A DNA stretch of 64,000 nt from Parapedobacter deserti (GCF_042646065.1 NZ_JBHRTA010000038.1:434001-498000), one strand, 5' to 3'; positions 53,104 through 63,741 are shown, counted from the stretch's first letter. Numbers and translations are program-made. Notes: a model not told the origin generated them from the sequence alone.

Positions 53104-55389
53104 ATGCGAGTAACTGAGCGATTATTGCTGTTATGCCTGGCGTTGAGCGTCAGCTGGGGAGCCATGGCTGACCCCATTGAAGCACCTACCGGGCTCATGA
53201 CCAATTTACTGAGTGCGCCGGAGAAATCCGTAATCACGACGTTGGAACCGAGGTTTACCTGGGTGGTACCGGCACAGGAAAATGGCGACTATCAGACGGC
53301 TTATCAAGTGCTGGTGGCATCCGCTCCGGCACTGTTGGAAGCGGGTACGCCTGATCTGTGGGACAGTGGGCAGGTTGAGGATAGCAATGCGCTGTATATT
53401 GCCTATGCGGGAGACCCTCTTAAGCCAAACACCGCTTATTATTGGAGGGTACGTGTTTGGAACCGGAGCGGGCAGGCTTCATCGTATAGTGGGATCCAGC
53501 GGTTTAATACCGGGGATACGGGGCGCAGCAAAGCGTGGCCGGGCGAAAGCCGGTGGGTACGCCTGGATACGGCGCGAGAAAGCGGAATGTGGACATTCGA
53601 AGACCGTCCGCCGATACAGTACCATTCGGCATATCCGATCGGGCTGAAACGCAAAGCAAACGGAACGTGGTTTGTCGCCTATGACCGGGCCGGGTTTGCC
53701 AATGTGGCGCTTACGCTGGACTGGAAAGCAAGGCCTGGCGAACGAAAAGATACGACGTTGCTCGTCCGGGTGGGGGAGAAGAGTGCGGGAGATTCTATTG
53801 ATGCCAAGCCCGGCGGCGGCGTGATCTTCCAGGAATACCCCTTGACGATCCGTGCGGGCACACATACGTATCAGCTGGATATCCCGCGGTTTGAGGCGCG
53901 GTATCCGCACAGCCAGGTGATGCCCGGCCACATGATGGAGGTAATTCCCTTCCGTTTTCTTGAAGTGGTGGGCGGAGGATTGGACCTGTCGGTGGTTTCG
54001 GCAGAGCAACTGAAGCTGCATGTGCCATTTGATGCGTATGCATCGTATTTTGTCAGCAGCGATACCTTGCTGAATAAGGTCTACGATCTGTGCCGGTATT
54101 CCATTATCGCGAATACATTCAACGGGGATTACGCAGCTAGCCAGCGTGAACGCATGATGTACGAGGCCGATGCGTATATTCATCAGCTTGGCCATTATGC
54201 GGTGGATCGCGAGTTTGCGACTGCCCGCTATAGCTTGCAAAATATGATCTACCACGCTACTTGGCCCACGGAATGGATATCGCATTCTATCATGATGGTC
54301 TGGATGGATTACCTGCACACCGGAGATAGCAGTGTGATTCTGGAAAACTACGAGGATATCAGGCCGAAATTGATGACCGCCCTGACGATGTCTAACGGCT
54401 TGATATCGACAACTACCGGGTTGGTTACTGAAGAATTCCGGAAATCAATTTTTTTCAATGGAGAGGCGTTGCGTGATATTGTGGACTGGCCCCAGCGTTC
54501 GCCGGCTATACCTGAGGGTGGAGAAACGGACGGCTATGTCTTCAAGGACTACAACACCGTGGTCAACGCGTTTCATTATCACACCTTGAAGTTGATGGAA
54601 ACCATGGCACGGGTCGCCGGAAGGCATTCGGATGCGACGGCGTTCAGGAAACGACATACCCGGCTCTTTAAGCACTTTCAGCGCCATTTCTTTGACGAGA
54701 AGCGAGGTATTTATACCGACGGGGTCGGAACCGACCACGCTTCCCTGCACGCCAATCTGTATCCGTTGGTGTTTGGGCTGGTACCGGAAAAGGAGAAGCA
54801 GCGGGTATTGGACTACATCAAGTCAAAAGGGATGGCCTGTGGTGTCTATAGTGCCAATTACCTGCTGGAGGGGTTGTTCGATTCGGGTGAAGGGGAATAT
54901 GCCATGTCGTTGTTGACCTCAACTAGCGACCGGAGCTGGTACAACATGCTGCGCGTTGGGGCTACGATGACCACGGAGGCGTGGGACAACAAATACAAAG
55001 GCAACAATGGCTGGAGCCATGCATGGAGCGCTTCGCCTGCTCATATTCTGCCGCGGAAGGTGATCGGCATCACCCCGTCGGCACCAGGGTTCAAGCGGGT
55101 GGCGATCAAACCGCAGCCATCGGGATTGAAGTGGGCTAAAGCGAAGCTGCCGACAATCCGCGGGCCGATCGAGGCTGTGTTTGATGTACAGCAGCGCGCC
55201 TTTTCGCTAACGGTATCCTTACCTGCCAATGTAATAGCCGATGTATATTTGCCGGTTCCGGAAGGCATGGATGACTACCATGTATCACGCAACGGGGTTG
55301 TTGTGGAAAAGACGACAAAAAGCGGCAGCTACGTATTGCTGAAAGACGTGGGTGCCGGACGCCATGAGTTTATGTTAAGCGCCGAGTAA
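53104..55389 (+). CDS. Divergent GH78-like alpha-L-rhamnosidase, copy A
   Basis: A 761-residue protein with signal peptide (LLLLCLALSVSWGAMA) and a fibronectin-like start (LEPRFTWVVPAQENGDYQTAYQ is preceded by MTNLLSAPEKSVI). The alpha6/alpha6 barrel aligns with GH78, but the hallmark DCPQRDER is replaced: the region reads YAASQRERMMYEADAY, keeping Glu349 and Asp356 but not the first Asp or the DCPQ part. The likely general acid is in MTTEAWDNKYK (Glu625). It is about 150 residues shorter than the canonical GH78 enzymes here. Tandem with a paralogue of equal design. Activity on rhamnose is probable but a changed substrate is possible. Confidence 0.82.
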   Translation: MRVTERLLLLCLALSVSWGAMADPIEAPTGLMTNLLSAPEKSVITTLEPRFTWVVPAQENGDYQTAYQVLVASAPALLEAGTPDLWDSGQVEDSNALYIAYAGDPLKPNTAYYWRVRVWNRSGQASSYSGIQRFNTGDTGRSKAWPGESRWVRLDTARESGMWTFEDRPPIQYHSAYPIGLKRKANGTWFVAYDRAGFANVALTLDWKARPGERKDTTLLVRVGEKSAGDSIDAKPGGGVIFQEYPLTIRAGTHTYQLDIPRFEARYPHSQVMPGHMMEVIPFRFLEVVGGGLDLSVVSAEQLKLHVPFDAYASYFVSSDTLLNKVYDLCRYSIIANTFNGDYAASQRERMMYEADAYIHQLGHYAVDREFATARYSLQNMIYHATWPTEWISHSIMMVWMDYLHTGDSSVILENYEDIRPKLMTALTMSNGLISTTTGLVTEEFRKSIFFNGEALRDIVDWPQRSPAIPEGGETDGYVFKDYNTVVNAFHYHTLKLMETMARVAGRHSDATAFRKRHTRLFKHFQRHFFDEKRGIYTDGVGTDHASLHANLYPLVFGLVPEKEKQRVLDYIKSKGMACGVYSANYLLEGLFDSGEGEYAMSLLTSTSDRSWYNMLRVGATMTTEAWDNKYKGNNGWSHAWSASPAHILPRKVIGITPSAPGFKRVAIKPQPSGLKWAKAKLPTIRGPIEAVFDVQQRAFSLTVSLPANVIADVYLPVPEGMDDYHVSRNGVVVEKTTKSGSYVLLKDVGAGRHEFMLSAE

Positions 55390-55408
55390 GTATAAACATA
55401 ATATCCTA

Positions 55409-57685
55409 ATGATTGCAAACCAGAAAAACCACCCCTTGTTGCGGAAAGTCAGTCTTTGTGTTGTGCTGGCAGTTAGCTGTTCGTTGGCTACCGCCCAGGA
55501 CCTTCAAGTGCACCGCCTTGCTGTCGATCACCTCCAACATGCGGATATGAAGATGGTCAATGGGTACCCCTCCGCAGGGCACCGAGGCGGCACCGGGCAG
55601 CGGCCATGGATTGCGAACAAACAGCCGGTATTCAGTTGGGAGCTGGTTGGTACGGAACAGGGAGGCCTCCAATCGGCCTACCGGATCACCGTATCGGATC
55701 ACCCCGACAGTGCGGCAAACGGTGTGGGTAATGTATGGGATTCCGGCAAAGTCCATTCCAGCGCGTCCACGAACGTGCGCTACCAGGGACAGGCTTTGAA
55801 ACCGGGCACTGCCTATGCATGGCGCGTAATGGTGTGGGATGGCAGCGAAGAGCCCTCGTCTTGGTCGACCGTCAGCGAATTTTGGACAGCCGATGAGCTG
55901 GCCGATTACCGTACGGCATACTATCCGCTACAAAAAACGGATGAGACCCCCCAGCGTGTGGTTAACGCGGGGAATGTCACTCGGGTAGACTTCGGCCGCG
56001 CTTCGTTTGGCCAATTGCGTTTCACGCTGGACACCCGTAAAGCCGGGACGTCGGTCACCGTTCGGCTGGGAGAGGCGGTTAATCATGACGGCACGATTAA
56101 CCGCAAACCCGGTGGTACCATTCGCTATGCTGAATATCGGGTGCCGCTGAAACGCGGACGCCACACTTACCAACTGCAGCTCAGGCCCGATAAGCGTAAT
56201 ACCGGTCCGCAAGCCATTAAGATGCCTGATTATATCAGTGAAGTGCTACCTTTCCGGTATGTCGAGCTGGAAGGGTACGCGGGAATACTGGACGAGGCGG
56301 ATATCGTCCGTGCCACTGTCCATTACCCGTTTGATGATTTTGCTGCATATTTTGAGAGCTCGGATACGGTACTCAATGCGGTATGGGAACTGTGCAAGTA
56401 CAGCATCAAGGCCACCTCGTTCGCCGGAATCTATGTGGATGGCGACCGCGAGCGCATACCTTATGAAGCTGACGCTTACATCAACCAGCTTTGTCATTAT
56501 GGTGTGGACAAGGACTTTAGCATGGCTCGGCGTTCGCACGAATACCTGCTACATAACGCGACATGGCCCACGGAATGGATTCTCCAATCGGTGCTGATGG
56601 CATACAACGACTACATGTATACCGGCGACATCCGTTCGGTTCGGCATTACTACGATGATCTGAAAGCCAAACTACTCCTTCCCCTTCGGGAATCCAACGG
56701 ACTGATCAGTACCCGGACAGGAAAGCAGACCCCGGAACTGATGAAAGCAATCCATTATGGCGGCGACTCCCTACGCGACATTGTCGATTGGCCGCATACC
56801 GGCAGCTTCGGCATGGTCGGTAATGGGGAGACGGATGGGTTCGTATTTACGGATTACAATGCCGTGGTGAATGCCTTCCATTACAAGGCCCTGCGCGATA
56901 TGGCCGACCTGGCCGAGGCGCTTGATCGGGTTGAGGATGCCGCGCTGTACCGGGAAAAGGCGGCAGAAACGTACAGGGCTTTTCAGTCCCTGCTGTGGGA
57001 CAAGCGCCAGGGCGCGTACCGCGACGGGGTGGATACCGACCATGCCGCGCTGCACACCAATATGATGGCGATGGCCTTTGGATTGGTGCCGGAGAAGGCA
57101 AAGCCGCGGGTGATGGAGTTTATCCGCTCGCGCGGGATGGCATGCAGCGTATATGGAAGCCAGTTTTTGATGGATGCCGTTTATGAAGCCGGTGATGCGG
57201 ACTATGGACTCTCGTTGCTGACATCCCAGAGCGACCGCAGTTGGTATAACATGATCCGAGCAGGGAGTACCATTACGATGGAGGCGTGGGATAACAAGTA
57301 TAAACCAAACCAGGATTGGAATCATGCTTGGGGGGCAGTACCTGCCAATACGATCCCGCGGAAGCTGATGGGCGTGGAGCCATTGACGCCGGGCTGGAGT
57401 ACGTTCCGTATCCGGCCGCAGATCGGATCGCTGGAATGGGCCACGGTGAAAGTACCCACGATAAAAGGGGACATAACTGTTTTCTGCCGACAGGATGCAC
57501 CGCGATATGCCCTGAAATTTACTGTTCCGGTAAACACGTCGGCTTATGTGGAACTGCCAATAGGGCGGAAAGGAAAACCACGTGTGACGGTGAATGACCA
57601 AGAAGTGCACACCGATCTAAAAGAGGGATCAATCAACTTGCCGCTACTGGGGGCGGGGGCGTACGAGGTGATTGTTTTTTATTAG
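55409..57685 (+). CDS. Divergent GH78-like alpha-L-rhamnosidase, copy B
   Basis: A 758-residue paralogue of the preceding gene, 19 bp downstream. Signal peptide region CVVLAVSCSLATAQ; N-terminal fibronectin-like domain (KQPVFSWELVGTEQGGLQSA). The active-site motif reads YVDGDRERIPYEADAYI, again retaining Glu348 and Asp355 but lacking DCPQ, and the general-acid motif is ITMEAWDNKYKPNQDW with Glu625 at exactly the same position as in copy A. The two share long stretches such as RSWYNM, EAWDNKYK, IPRK and PTIKG/PTIRG. They probably arose by tandem duplication and then diverged in specificity. Confidence 0.82.
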   Translation: MIANQKNHPLLRKVSLCVVLAVSCSLATAQDLQVHRLAVDHLQHADMKMVNGYPSAGHRGGTGQRPWIANKQPVFSWELVGTEQGGLQSAYRITVSDHPDSAANGVGNVWDSGKVHSSASTNVRYQGQALKPGTAYAWRVMVWDGSEEPSSWSTVSEFWTADELADYRTAYYPLQKTDETPQRVVNAGNVTRVDFGRASFGQLRFTLDTRKAGTSVTVRLGEAVNHDGTINRKPGGTIRYAEYRVPLKRGRHTYQLQLRPDKRNTGPQAIKMPDYISEVLPFRYVELEGYAGILDEADIVRATVHYPFDDFAAYFESSDTVLNAVWELCKYSIKATSFAGIYVDGDRERIPYEADAYINQLCHYGVDKDFSMARRSHEYLLHNATWPTEWILQSVLMAYNDYMYTGDIRSVRHYYDDLKAKLLLPLRESNGLISTRTGKQTPELMKAIHYGGDSLRDIVDWPHTGSFGMVGNGETDGFVFTDYNAVVNAFHYKALRDMADLAEALDRVEDAALYREKAAETYRAFQSLLWDKRQGAYRDGVDTDHAALHTNMMAMAFGLVPEKAKPRVMEFIRSRGMACSVYGSQFLMDAVYEAGDADYGLSLLTSQSDRSWYNMIRAGSTITMEAWDNKYKPNQDWNHAWGAVPANTIPRKLMGVEPLTPGWSTFRIRPQIGSLEWATVKVPTIKGDITVFCRQDAPRYALKFTVPVNTSAYVELPIGRKGKPRVTVNDQEVHTDLKEGSINLPLLGAGAYEVIVFY

Positions 57686-57867
57686 CATTGGTTGCGTTGC
57701 GGGCTGCGGGCCGGTCTACACCTATTCCCTTCCGACCGTTTTCTGAATGAAGGATGCCCTTCAGGATACAGCAGGACAGTTAATATAAAATTTGTCTTGA
57801 TATTAGTTCCTGCTAATAAATGTCTAAACGACATAGGACCAATTTTATAAACTTAACACTTTTCGAC

Positions 57868-60800
57868 ATGAAAAAAAGAATTACTATTAGCCAGCGGGTG
57901 GCGTTTCTAATTTTTGTGTTACTTTCCACTTCAGCAGTTTTCGGGCAGGATGTGCAAACGTTTACAGTGAGTGGTCGGGTAACTCATTCGGAGACCGGTG
58001 AACCCATAATGGGAGTCTCCGTACAGGTGAAAGGGGAAAGTTCGAGTACACAGACCAATGAGCGCGGGGAGTATCGAATCGATGCAGCCAGAAACGCTAT
58101 CTTAGTTTTCCGTTTTATCGGTTTTCAGGAAAAAGAAGTCGAAGTGACGTCATCGTCTATGAACGTAACGCTTGATGAAGAGGTCAGCCACCTGGATGAA
58201 GTGGTTGTGGTTGGCTACAACACCGTGAAAAAATCCGACCTCACCGGTGCGGTATCGAGTATTAGCGCAGAGCAGGTTCGGCGGATGCCGGTGACCAATG
58301 CCCTTCAAGCTATGCAGGGCATGGTTGCAGGGGTTGACATCACATCCAATGAACGGCCGGGCGAGATGGGGAGTGTGCTTGTACGGGGAGTCCGTTCACT
58401 TAGCGCCAGCAATTCGCCATTGTATGTGGTCGACGGGATACCGTTGAATGCCGGAGGAATCGAGGCTTTGAATCCATCGGATATCGAGTCTATCGATGTG
58501 CTGAAAGATGCTTCTGCTACAGCGATTTTCGGGTCCCGGGGCGCCAATGGTGTAATTATGGTGACCACTAAGCGAGGGAAAGAAGGCCGGTTATCGCTAA
58601 ACTATCTGGCGGTCACTACCATCGAAAACATGCAGGACAGGGTGGAAATGATGAATGCTGCGGAATACATTGAGTTCAGGCGTGATGCTTATCGCCGCCT
58701 TCCTGCCGACAATCCCAATAGGTACCCTGACGTTCCGACATTACAGGATGACCAGCGTATTTTCGGCAGTGACAGCTATGCGTGGGCTAACGTGGAGCAA
58801 GGCTGGCAGGGCGGCACATGGAATCCGAGCCTAGTGCCTACCACCAATTGGACGGATATGGTATTGCAGACCGGGGTAACCCATGATCATTCCATCAATG
58901 CGAGTGGAGGTACGGATAAGATGCAGGCGTACGGTTCCTTTGGTTACCTCAATCAAGGGGGGACCATTTTAGGACAGGATTACCAGCGCTATACCGGAAA
59001 GTTCACGGTCGATATCAATCCGGTGAAATGGTTTAAAATGGGTGGAAGCCTTACGGCAACATTCGGAGACCAGAATTATGGGTATCAGGGTAGCGGTTCA
59101 ACGGGAGCGGGCAATCTTTACTTTGCGGCCCAGGGAATGTTACCTTATGCGGTTCCTTTTGATGAACAGGGCAATCGGATCAACCTCCCGGGCGGAGATG
59201 TCAACATCCGCAACCCGATTGGCGACGACCAATACACGATTAATGAAAGAAAGGTGTTGCGGACATTGGGTAACATCTACGCGGAGGTGAATCTGTTGGA
59301 AGGGCTGAGATACCGGATGAATTTTGGTCCCGATTTTTATAATTTCCGGAATGGCCGATGGATGGACGAACGGGCGGCAGAGCGAGGTGCGGGCGAACCG
59401 GGATCGACCAACTATGCGCAGCTGAACCAAACGATGCGGTTTTCATGGACGCTCGACAACCTGCTTTACTACGACAAGACTTTTGCCGACAAGCATGACC
59501 TGGGCATAACATTGCTGCAGAGTGCTACCGCAAACCGGACGGAAACTTCGTCGATGACAGCCACAGCGCTACCATGGAACAGCCAGAAATGGTATCAGTT
59601 GAATTCGGTCAGTGAACTGGATGGATACGGCACCGGACTATCCGAGTCACAGCTACTTTCCTATATGGCGAGGGTGAACTACGGATTTGATAGCCGGTAT
59701 TTGCTGACCGCTTCAATACGCTGGGATGGAGCTTCGCAATTGGCCGATGGCAATAAATGGGATTTCTTTCCTTCAGCAGCCGTGGCATGGCGTATGGATC
59801 AGGAATCCTTCATGCAAGACGTCGACTGGATAGACCAACTCAAATGGCGGGTCGGTTTCGGCAGCACCGGCAATGCGGCGATCGATCCTTACTTTACAAA
59901 AGGAGGGGTGCAGACACTGTACTATACATGGGGCAGTGTAGTTGAGCCCGGATACGTATCATCGGACGCATCGCTGGCTAACCCCCAACCGATGGCGAAT
60001 ATAGCACTCGGTTGGGAACGTACGACCCAGTGGAATTTTGGTTTGGACTTCGACTTTTTCCGAGGCAGAATCAACGGTTCCTTGGATTTCTATAATTCGC
60101 ACACTTCAGATCTTTTACTGCAAATGCGCATCCCTTCATTGACGGGTTATACGAGTACCTGGGCGAATATCGGAGCAACGGCCAATAAGGGAATAGACTT
60201 GAGCTTGAATACGGTCAATATCGATAAACAAAACTTCCGGTGGACCTCCAATCTGAATTTCACGGCGAGTAAAGACCGCATTGTGGAACTATCAAACGGA
60301 AAACTAGATGACATCAACAACCAGTGGTTTATCGGCGAACGGCTAAGTGTGTATTATGATTTTGTAAAAGAAGGGATTTGGCAAAATACGGCAGAGGATT
60401 TGGCCGAAATGGAAAAATTCAATGCCAATGGGCATGCATTTCGGCCCGGCGATGTACGGGTGGCCGATCTTGACGGCGATTACCGCATTGATGCAAATCA
60501 CGACCGGCGGATTGTGGGGCATTCCGCTCCCACATGGACTGCAGGATTTAATAATTCGCTCAGCTACAGGAATTGGGATTTGACCTTTTTTGTATTTGGC
60601 CGTTTTGGCTTCACCACATTAGGCGGAGGGGAATATTTACAGGGGAGGTTCGCGCAGCGGAAATTGGATTATTGGCGGCCCGATAATCCGACAAATGCAT
60701 ATCCAGCTCCTAACTACGGGAACGCCGGTGGAGATCCCTATCGTACGTCGATGAACTACCAGGATGGATCATTCATCAAACTGCGGAACGTATCGTTGGG

Positions 60801-60972
60801 TTATACGTTGCCTACACGCATTGTAAACAGGCTGACGCTTAATACCCTTCGGATATTTGCACAAGCTATGAATCCAGGGTTACTGTATTCCAACGTCGAC
60901 TGGATCGATCCGGATTTGGGCGGTTCGACATTTAACAGGGGATTTGTCATTGGGCTTAACGTAGGACTCTAA
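57868..60972 (+). CDS. SusC/RagA TonB-dependent outer-membrane transporter (pair 3)
   Basis: A 1034-residue importer from the ATG at 57868 (signal peptide VAFLIFVLLSTSAVFGQ); an ATG 16 codons upstream would place extra polar residues before it. The regulatory-like domain has GEPIMGVSVQVKG, then LDEVVVVGYN, the plug (LNPSDIESIDVLKDASATAIFGSRG) and barrel, ending in VIGLNVGL. No STN domain. Its sequence is clearly more distant from SusC 1 and 2 than those are from each other. It is separated from the GH78-like gene by 182 bp and is thus probably a separate transcription unit with its susD. Confidence 0.95.
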   Translation: MKKRITISQRVAFLIFVLLSTSAVFGQDVQTFTVSGRVTHSETGEPIMGVSVQVKGESSSTQTNERGEYRIDAARNAILVFRFIGFQEKEVEVTSSSMNVTLDEEVSHLDEVVVVGYNTVKKSDLTGAVSSISAEQVRRMPVTNALQAMQGMVAGVDITSNERPGEMGSVLVRGVRSLSASNSPLYVVDGIPLNAGGIEALNPSDIESIDVLKDASATAIFGSRGANGVIMVTTKRGKEGRLSLNYLAVTTIENMQDRVEMMNAAEYIEFRRDAYRRLPADNPNRYPDVPTLQDDQRIFGSDSYAWANVEQGWQGGTWNPSLVPTTNWTDMVLQTGVTHDHSINASGGTDKMQAYGSFGYLNQGGTILGQDYQRYTGKFTVDINPVKWFKMGGSLTATFGDQNYGYQGSGSTGAGNLYFAAQGMLPYAVPFDEQGNRINLPGGDVNIRNPIGDDQYTINERKVLRTLGNIYAEVNLLEGLRYRMNFGPDFYNFRNGRWMDERAAERGAGEPGSTNYAQLNQTMRFSWTLDNLLYYDKTFADKHDLGITLLQSATANRTETSSMTATALPWNSQKWYQLNSVSELDGYGTGLSESQLLSYMARVNYGFDSRYLLTASIRWDGASQLADGNKWDFFPSAAVAWRMDQESFMQDVDWIDQLKWRVGFGSTGNAAIDPYFTKGGVQTLYYTWGSVVEPGYVSSDASLANPQPMANIALGWERTTQWNFGLDFDFFRGRINGSLDFYNSHTSDLLLQMRIPSLTGYTSTWANIGATANKGIDLSLNTVNIDKQNFRWTSNLNFTASKDRIVELSNGKLDDINNQWFIGERLSVYYDFVKEGIWQNTAEDLAEMEKFNANGHAFRPGDVRVADLDGDYRIDANHDRRIVGHSAPTWTAGFNNSLSYRNWDLTFFVFGRFGFTTLGGGEYLQGRFAQRKLDYWRPDNPTNAYPAPNYGNAGGDPYRTSMNYQDGSFIKLRNVSLGYTLPTRIVNRLTLNTLRIFAQAMNPGLLYSNVDWIDPDLGGSTFNRGFVIGLNVGL

Positions 60973-60994
60973 GCACCATTTTAGGTAACTTACA

Positions 60995-62974
60995 ATGAAC
61001 AACGTCATGAAAAAGATAAAGCAAACACTTAGCTATGTAACCTTGATCAGCTGTGCCACACTGGTATTCTCTTGCAAGAATTTTTTGCACGAAGACCTGA
61101 TTACGGCCCGCAGTACACAGGATTTTGAAACGAAGGATGGACTGGACGGACTGGTAACAGGCATGTATCAAAGTCTAAAATTCCATTTCAATTATGAATG
61201 GGCGTACACCACCACCAATTATGGGGTCGATGAATTCACGGTCGGCGGCGACCGTGGCCAGCAGGTTTGGAATTCGTACGATGCAGGTTTGAATTCGCTG
61301 ACCGGGGACGTACGTACCATATGGGATAATATGTACGGCAATATCAACTCAGCCAATATTGTTATCAAAAATGTTCCCCTTTTCTACGGTGACAGCCCCG
61401 AACGGGATACGCGCTTGGGCGAGGGGTATTTTATGCGGGCGTTTGATTACTTCAAATTGGTGAAACAATACGGTGGTGTTCCGTTGAAACTGGAACCGTC
61501 AATGACGGTCGAACGGGAGTTTACCCGCAATGCTGCGCCGGAAGTGTACGATCAGATTATCGCTGATTTCAACATGGCGTTTGATCTACTGCCACCGACT
61601 CCGGCACAGACGGGCCGGATTACGAAATGGGCTGCTGCACATTTCCTCGCGAAGGTTCATCTGTTCCGGGCCAGCGAGTTGTACAGTGATTGGAATGGTG
61701 CCACGCGCGACGCCGATCTGGAACAAGCCGTAAACTACGCAGACCAGGTAATCAATAGCGGATATCACACATTGGCAAATGATTTCCGGGACTTATGGCA
61801 CTTCACAGAAGTTGATGGGCCCAATGAGAGGCTACCTGAGGTCATCTTGGCAGCTCAATTTTCGGGCAACGTCGCCACTCAGGGAAGATACGGCAACCAA
61901 ATCCACTTATATTATCCATCGGTGTATCAAAACCTGCCCGGGATGCAGCGCGATATCCCGGGGGGCAGGGAGTTTCAGCGGTTGCGGTCTACTGACTATG
62001 CATTGGACGTTTATGACCGGGTAAACGACTCCCGTTTTTGGAAGAGTTTCAAAACGGTCTACCTATCCAATAACCCAAACAGTGCGCCGGTTTGGAGCGA
62101 ACAACACGCCCCGACACCGGATTTGGCGGGTCGCCCCAAATTTTCAGGAGGTGAAGAAGCTATTCGCTATATTGTGAATAATCCGGGGGATGAACGTTAT
62201 ACTGCGGATAATATCCTTCAGAGGGCCCCGCATATGTTTGTGCGGTATTTTGCGGGCGAGAGTGAAAATATGCATGGCGGACACGGGAATTATGAGGCAA
62301 GCCGTTTTGTGGCGCTTTCGAAGTTTGCCGATGGATCGCGCGTGAGCGTGGCTTCCCAGGCCGGGCAACGGGACGGCATACTTGCGCGCGTAGCGGAAAC
62401 TTATCTTATCGCTGCTGAGGCACTCGGTCGGTTAGGACGGTATGACCAAGCGTTGCCCTACATCAACAGGCTCCGTGAGCGTGCCGCTTATAAGGGGGGC
62501 GAAGATCGCTCGTTTCACTCGGACGGTGGCATTGCGTATTTAAACAATCCTGCTGCCAATACAGCTGCCTTCGTTTCTTACTCCAACCGGAATACCTATT
62601 TTGAATCGAATAGTATTCCGGAATCCACAGCGTCCACCCTGGAGCAATTACGCTTGAATAGCGTTGCGGATATTTTTAACTCAACCAACGAGTTTTACGA
62701 TCTATTGGGTGTAGGTTCCGATGCGGAAAAATTCCTCCATTTCATCCTGAATGAACGCTCGCGCGAATTGATGGGTGAACTCATGCGTTGGGAAGACCTC
62801 GCAAGAACCAGGACACTGGTAAAACGGGCGACCCTTTTCAACGACGAGGCGCGTCCGCTAGAGAACAAACATTACCTGCGGCCAGTACCGCAAAGCTTCC
62901 TGGACGATATTTATACAGCTGGAAGGCCGTTGACTCCTGATGAAAAGTCGGCGATGCAAAATCCGGGATGGTAA
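60995..62974 (+). CDS. SusD/RagB surface glycan-binding lipoprotein (pair 3)
   Basis: The largest SusD here, 659 residues, 22 bp after its SusC. The lipobox lies at LVFSC (Cys27), followed by KNFLHEDLITARSTQDF. Motifs include RLGEGYFMRAFDYFKLVKQYGGVPLKL, VAETYLIAAEALGRLGRYDQALPY and NERSRELMGELMRWEDLARTRTL, and the C-terminus YLRPVPQSFLDDI. A second in-frame ATG (61007) is four codons in. The insertions around residues 330-430 are longer than in the other two, which may reflect a bulkier ligand. It ends convergently with the DUF6250 gene after 31 bp. Confidence 0.94.
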   Translation: MNNVMKKIKQTLSYVTLISCATLVFSCKNFLHEDLITARSTQDFETKDGLDGLVTGMYQSLKFHFNYEWAYTTTNYGVDEFTVGGDRGQQVWNSYDAGLNSLTGDVRTIWDNMYGNINSANIVIKNVPLFYGDSPERDTRLGEGYFMRAFDYFKLVKQYGGVPLKLEPSMTVEREFTRNAAPEVYDQIIADFNMAFDLLPPTPAQTGRITKWAAAHFLAKVHLFRASELYSDWNGATRDADLEQAVNYADQVINSGYHTLANDFRDLWHFTEVDGPNERLPEVILAAQFSGNVATQGRYGNQIHLYYPSVYQNLPGMQRDIPGGREFQRLRSTDYALDVYDRVNDSRFWKSFKTVYLSNNPNSAPVWSEQHAPTPDLAGRPKFSGGEEAIRYIVNNPGDERYTADNILQRAPHMFVRYFAGESENMHGGHGNYEASRFVALSKFADGSRVSVASQAGQRDGILARVAETYLIAAEALGRLGRYDQALPYINRLRERAAYKGGEDRSFHSDGGIAYLNNPAANTAAFVSYSNRNTYFESNSIPESTASTLEQLRLNSVADIFNSTNEFYDLLGVGSDAEKFLHFILNERSRELMGELMRWEDLARTRTLVKRATLFNDEARPLENKHYLRPVPQSFLDDIYTAGRPLTPDEKSAMQNPGW

Positions 62975-63005
62975 GCAATGCCGGGGATTACGGGTCAGAA
63001 GCAGA

Positions 63006-63704
63006 TTATTCGAGTTGATAAACCTTGAAATTGTCAATCGACTGGCGGGAATGGGTAGATCGAAAGCCAAAATAGCCGCGGGTTAACGGAACAGGCGCTG
63101 TATGTTGGAAAAGAACTTCACCATCTACCGAGAACGTGGTCACATTGTCCCTGACTTCGGTACGGACGAAGTAGGTTCGGTTTGCTTTCAGCAGAAAGTC
63201 ATTCCGTTCATAAAGCAAGGGTTTCGATCCCCATCCTTCGTATTGACGAAAACGGGTGGTCGTATTGGTATTGCCGCCCACACCAACATAATAAAGTGAT
63301 AATGAATCGTAGCTTTCAAATACTCCGGACCGTGAAAAGAGGCCCCTGCCAGAGGGGTCGGACGCCATCCAGAACTGATTCAGGTCAGATAGTCGGTCGT
63401 TGGCCCCGCTATCGATCACCACGGTCCGTTCGTATTCAATGGCGATGTTGCCCTGCAGCTCGTTATTCAGCCATACGGTTACCCCACCATAGGTATCCAG
63501 CCAAAGTTTGCCGTCGGCAGCATATACACGAGACCCCAGTTCCGGTGCAATTTCAGCTATCCACATGGTGGTGTCGAGTTCGTTTTCGAAATCGTCTTTA
63601 TAAATTAAATGCCCAGCAGCTTCTATTGAACCTGACCGGGGCTGACAGCTCCATAGGTCCATCAGTGACAGGAGTGGGAAGATGACGAGACGTATGACTT
63701 TCAT
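63006..63704 (-). CDS. DUF6250 lipoprotein
   Basis: A 232-residue lipoprotein (signal ending in MDLWSC, Cys20) with a concanavalin-like beta-sandwich pattern. The blocks LIYKDDFENELDTTMWIAE, LWLDTYGGVTVWLN, SDLNQFWMASDP, LYYVGVGGNTNTTTRFRQYEG and FSVDGEVLFQHTAPVPL match the DUF6250 family (formerly related to YesU-type proteins found with rhamnogalacturonan genes). Function is unknown: sugar binding or a lyase-related activity are both possible. It is divergent from the Tat-exported gene, with only 37 bp between the start codons. Confidence 0.85.
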   Translation of the reverse strand: MKVIRLVIFPLLSLMDLWSCQPRSGSIEAAGHLIYKDDFENELDTTMWIAEIAPELGSRVYAADGKLWLDTYGGVTVWLNNELQGNIAIEYERTVVIDSGANDRLSDLNQFWMASDPSGRGLFSRSGVFESYDSLSLYYVGVGGNTNTTTRFRQYEGWGSKPLLYERNDFLLKANRTYFVRTEVRDNVTTFSVDGEVLFQHTAPVPLTRGYFGFRSTHSRQSIDNFKVYQLE

Positions 63705-63741
63705 TGTGCTAATGTAAAAAATACAAGATAAGAAATGACAT

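Noticed and set aside
57686..57867. Exact Bacteroidota promoter before the third susC
   Set aside because: The best candidate (TAAAATTTG) has one base too many between TA and TTTG, and no -33 box is at the right distance.
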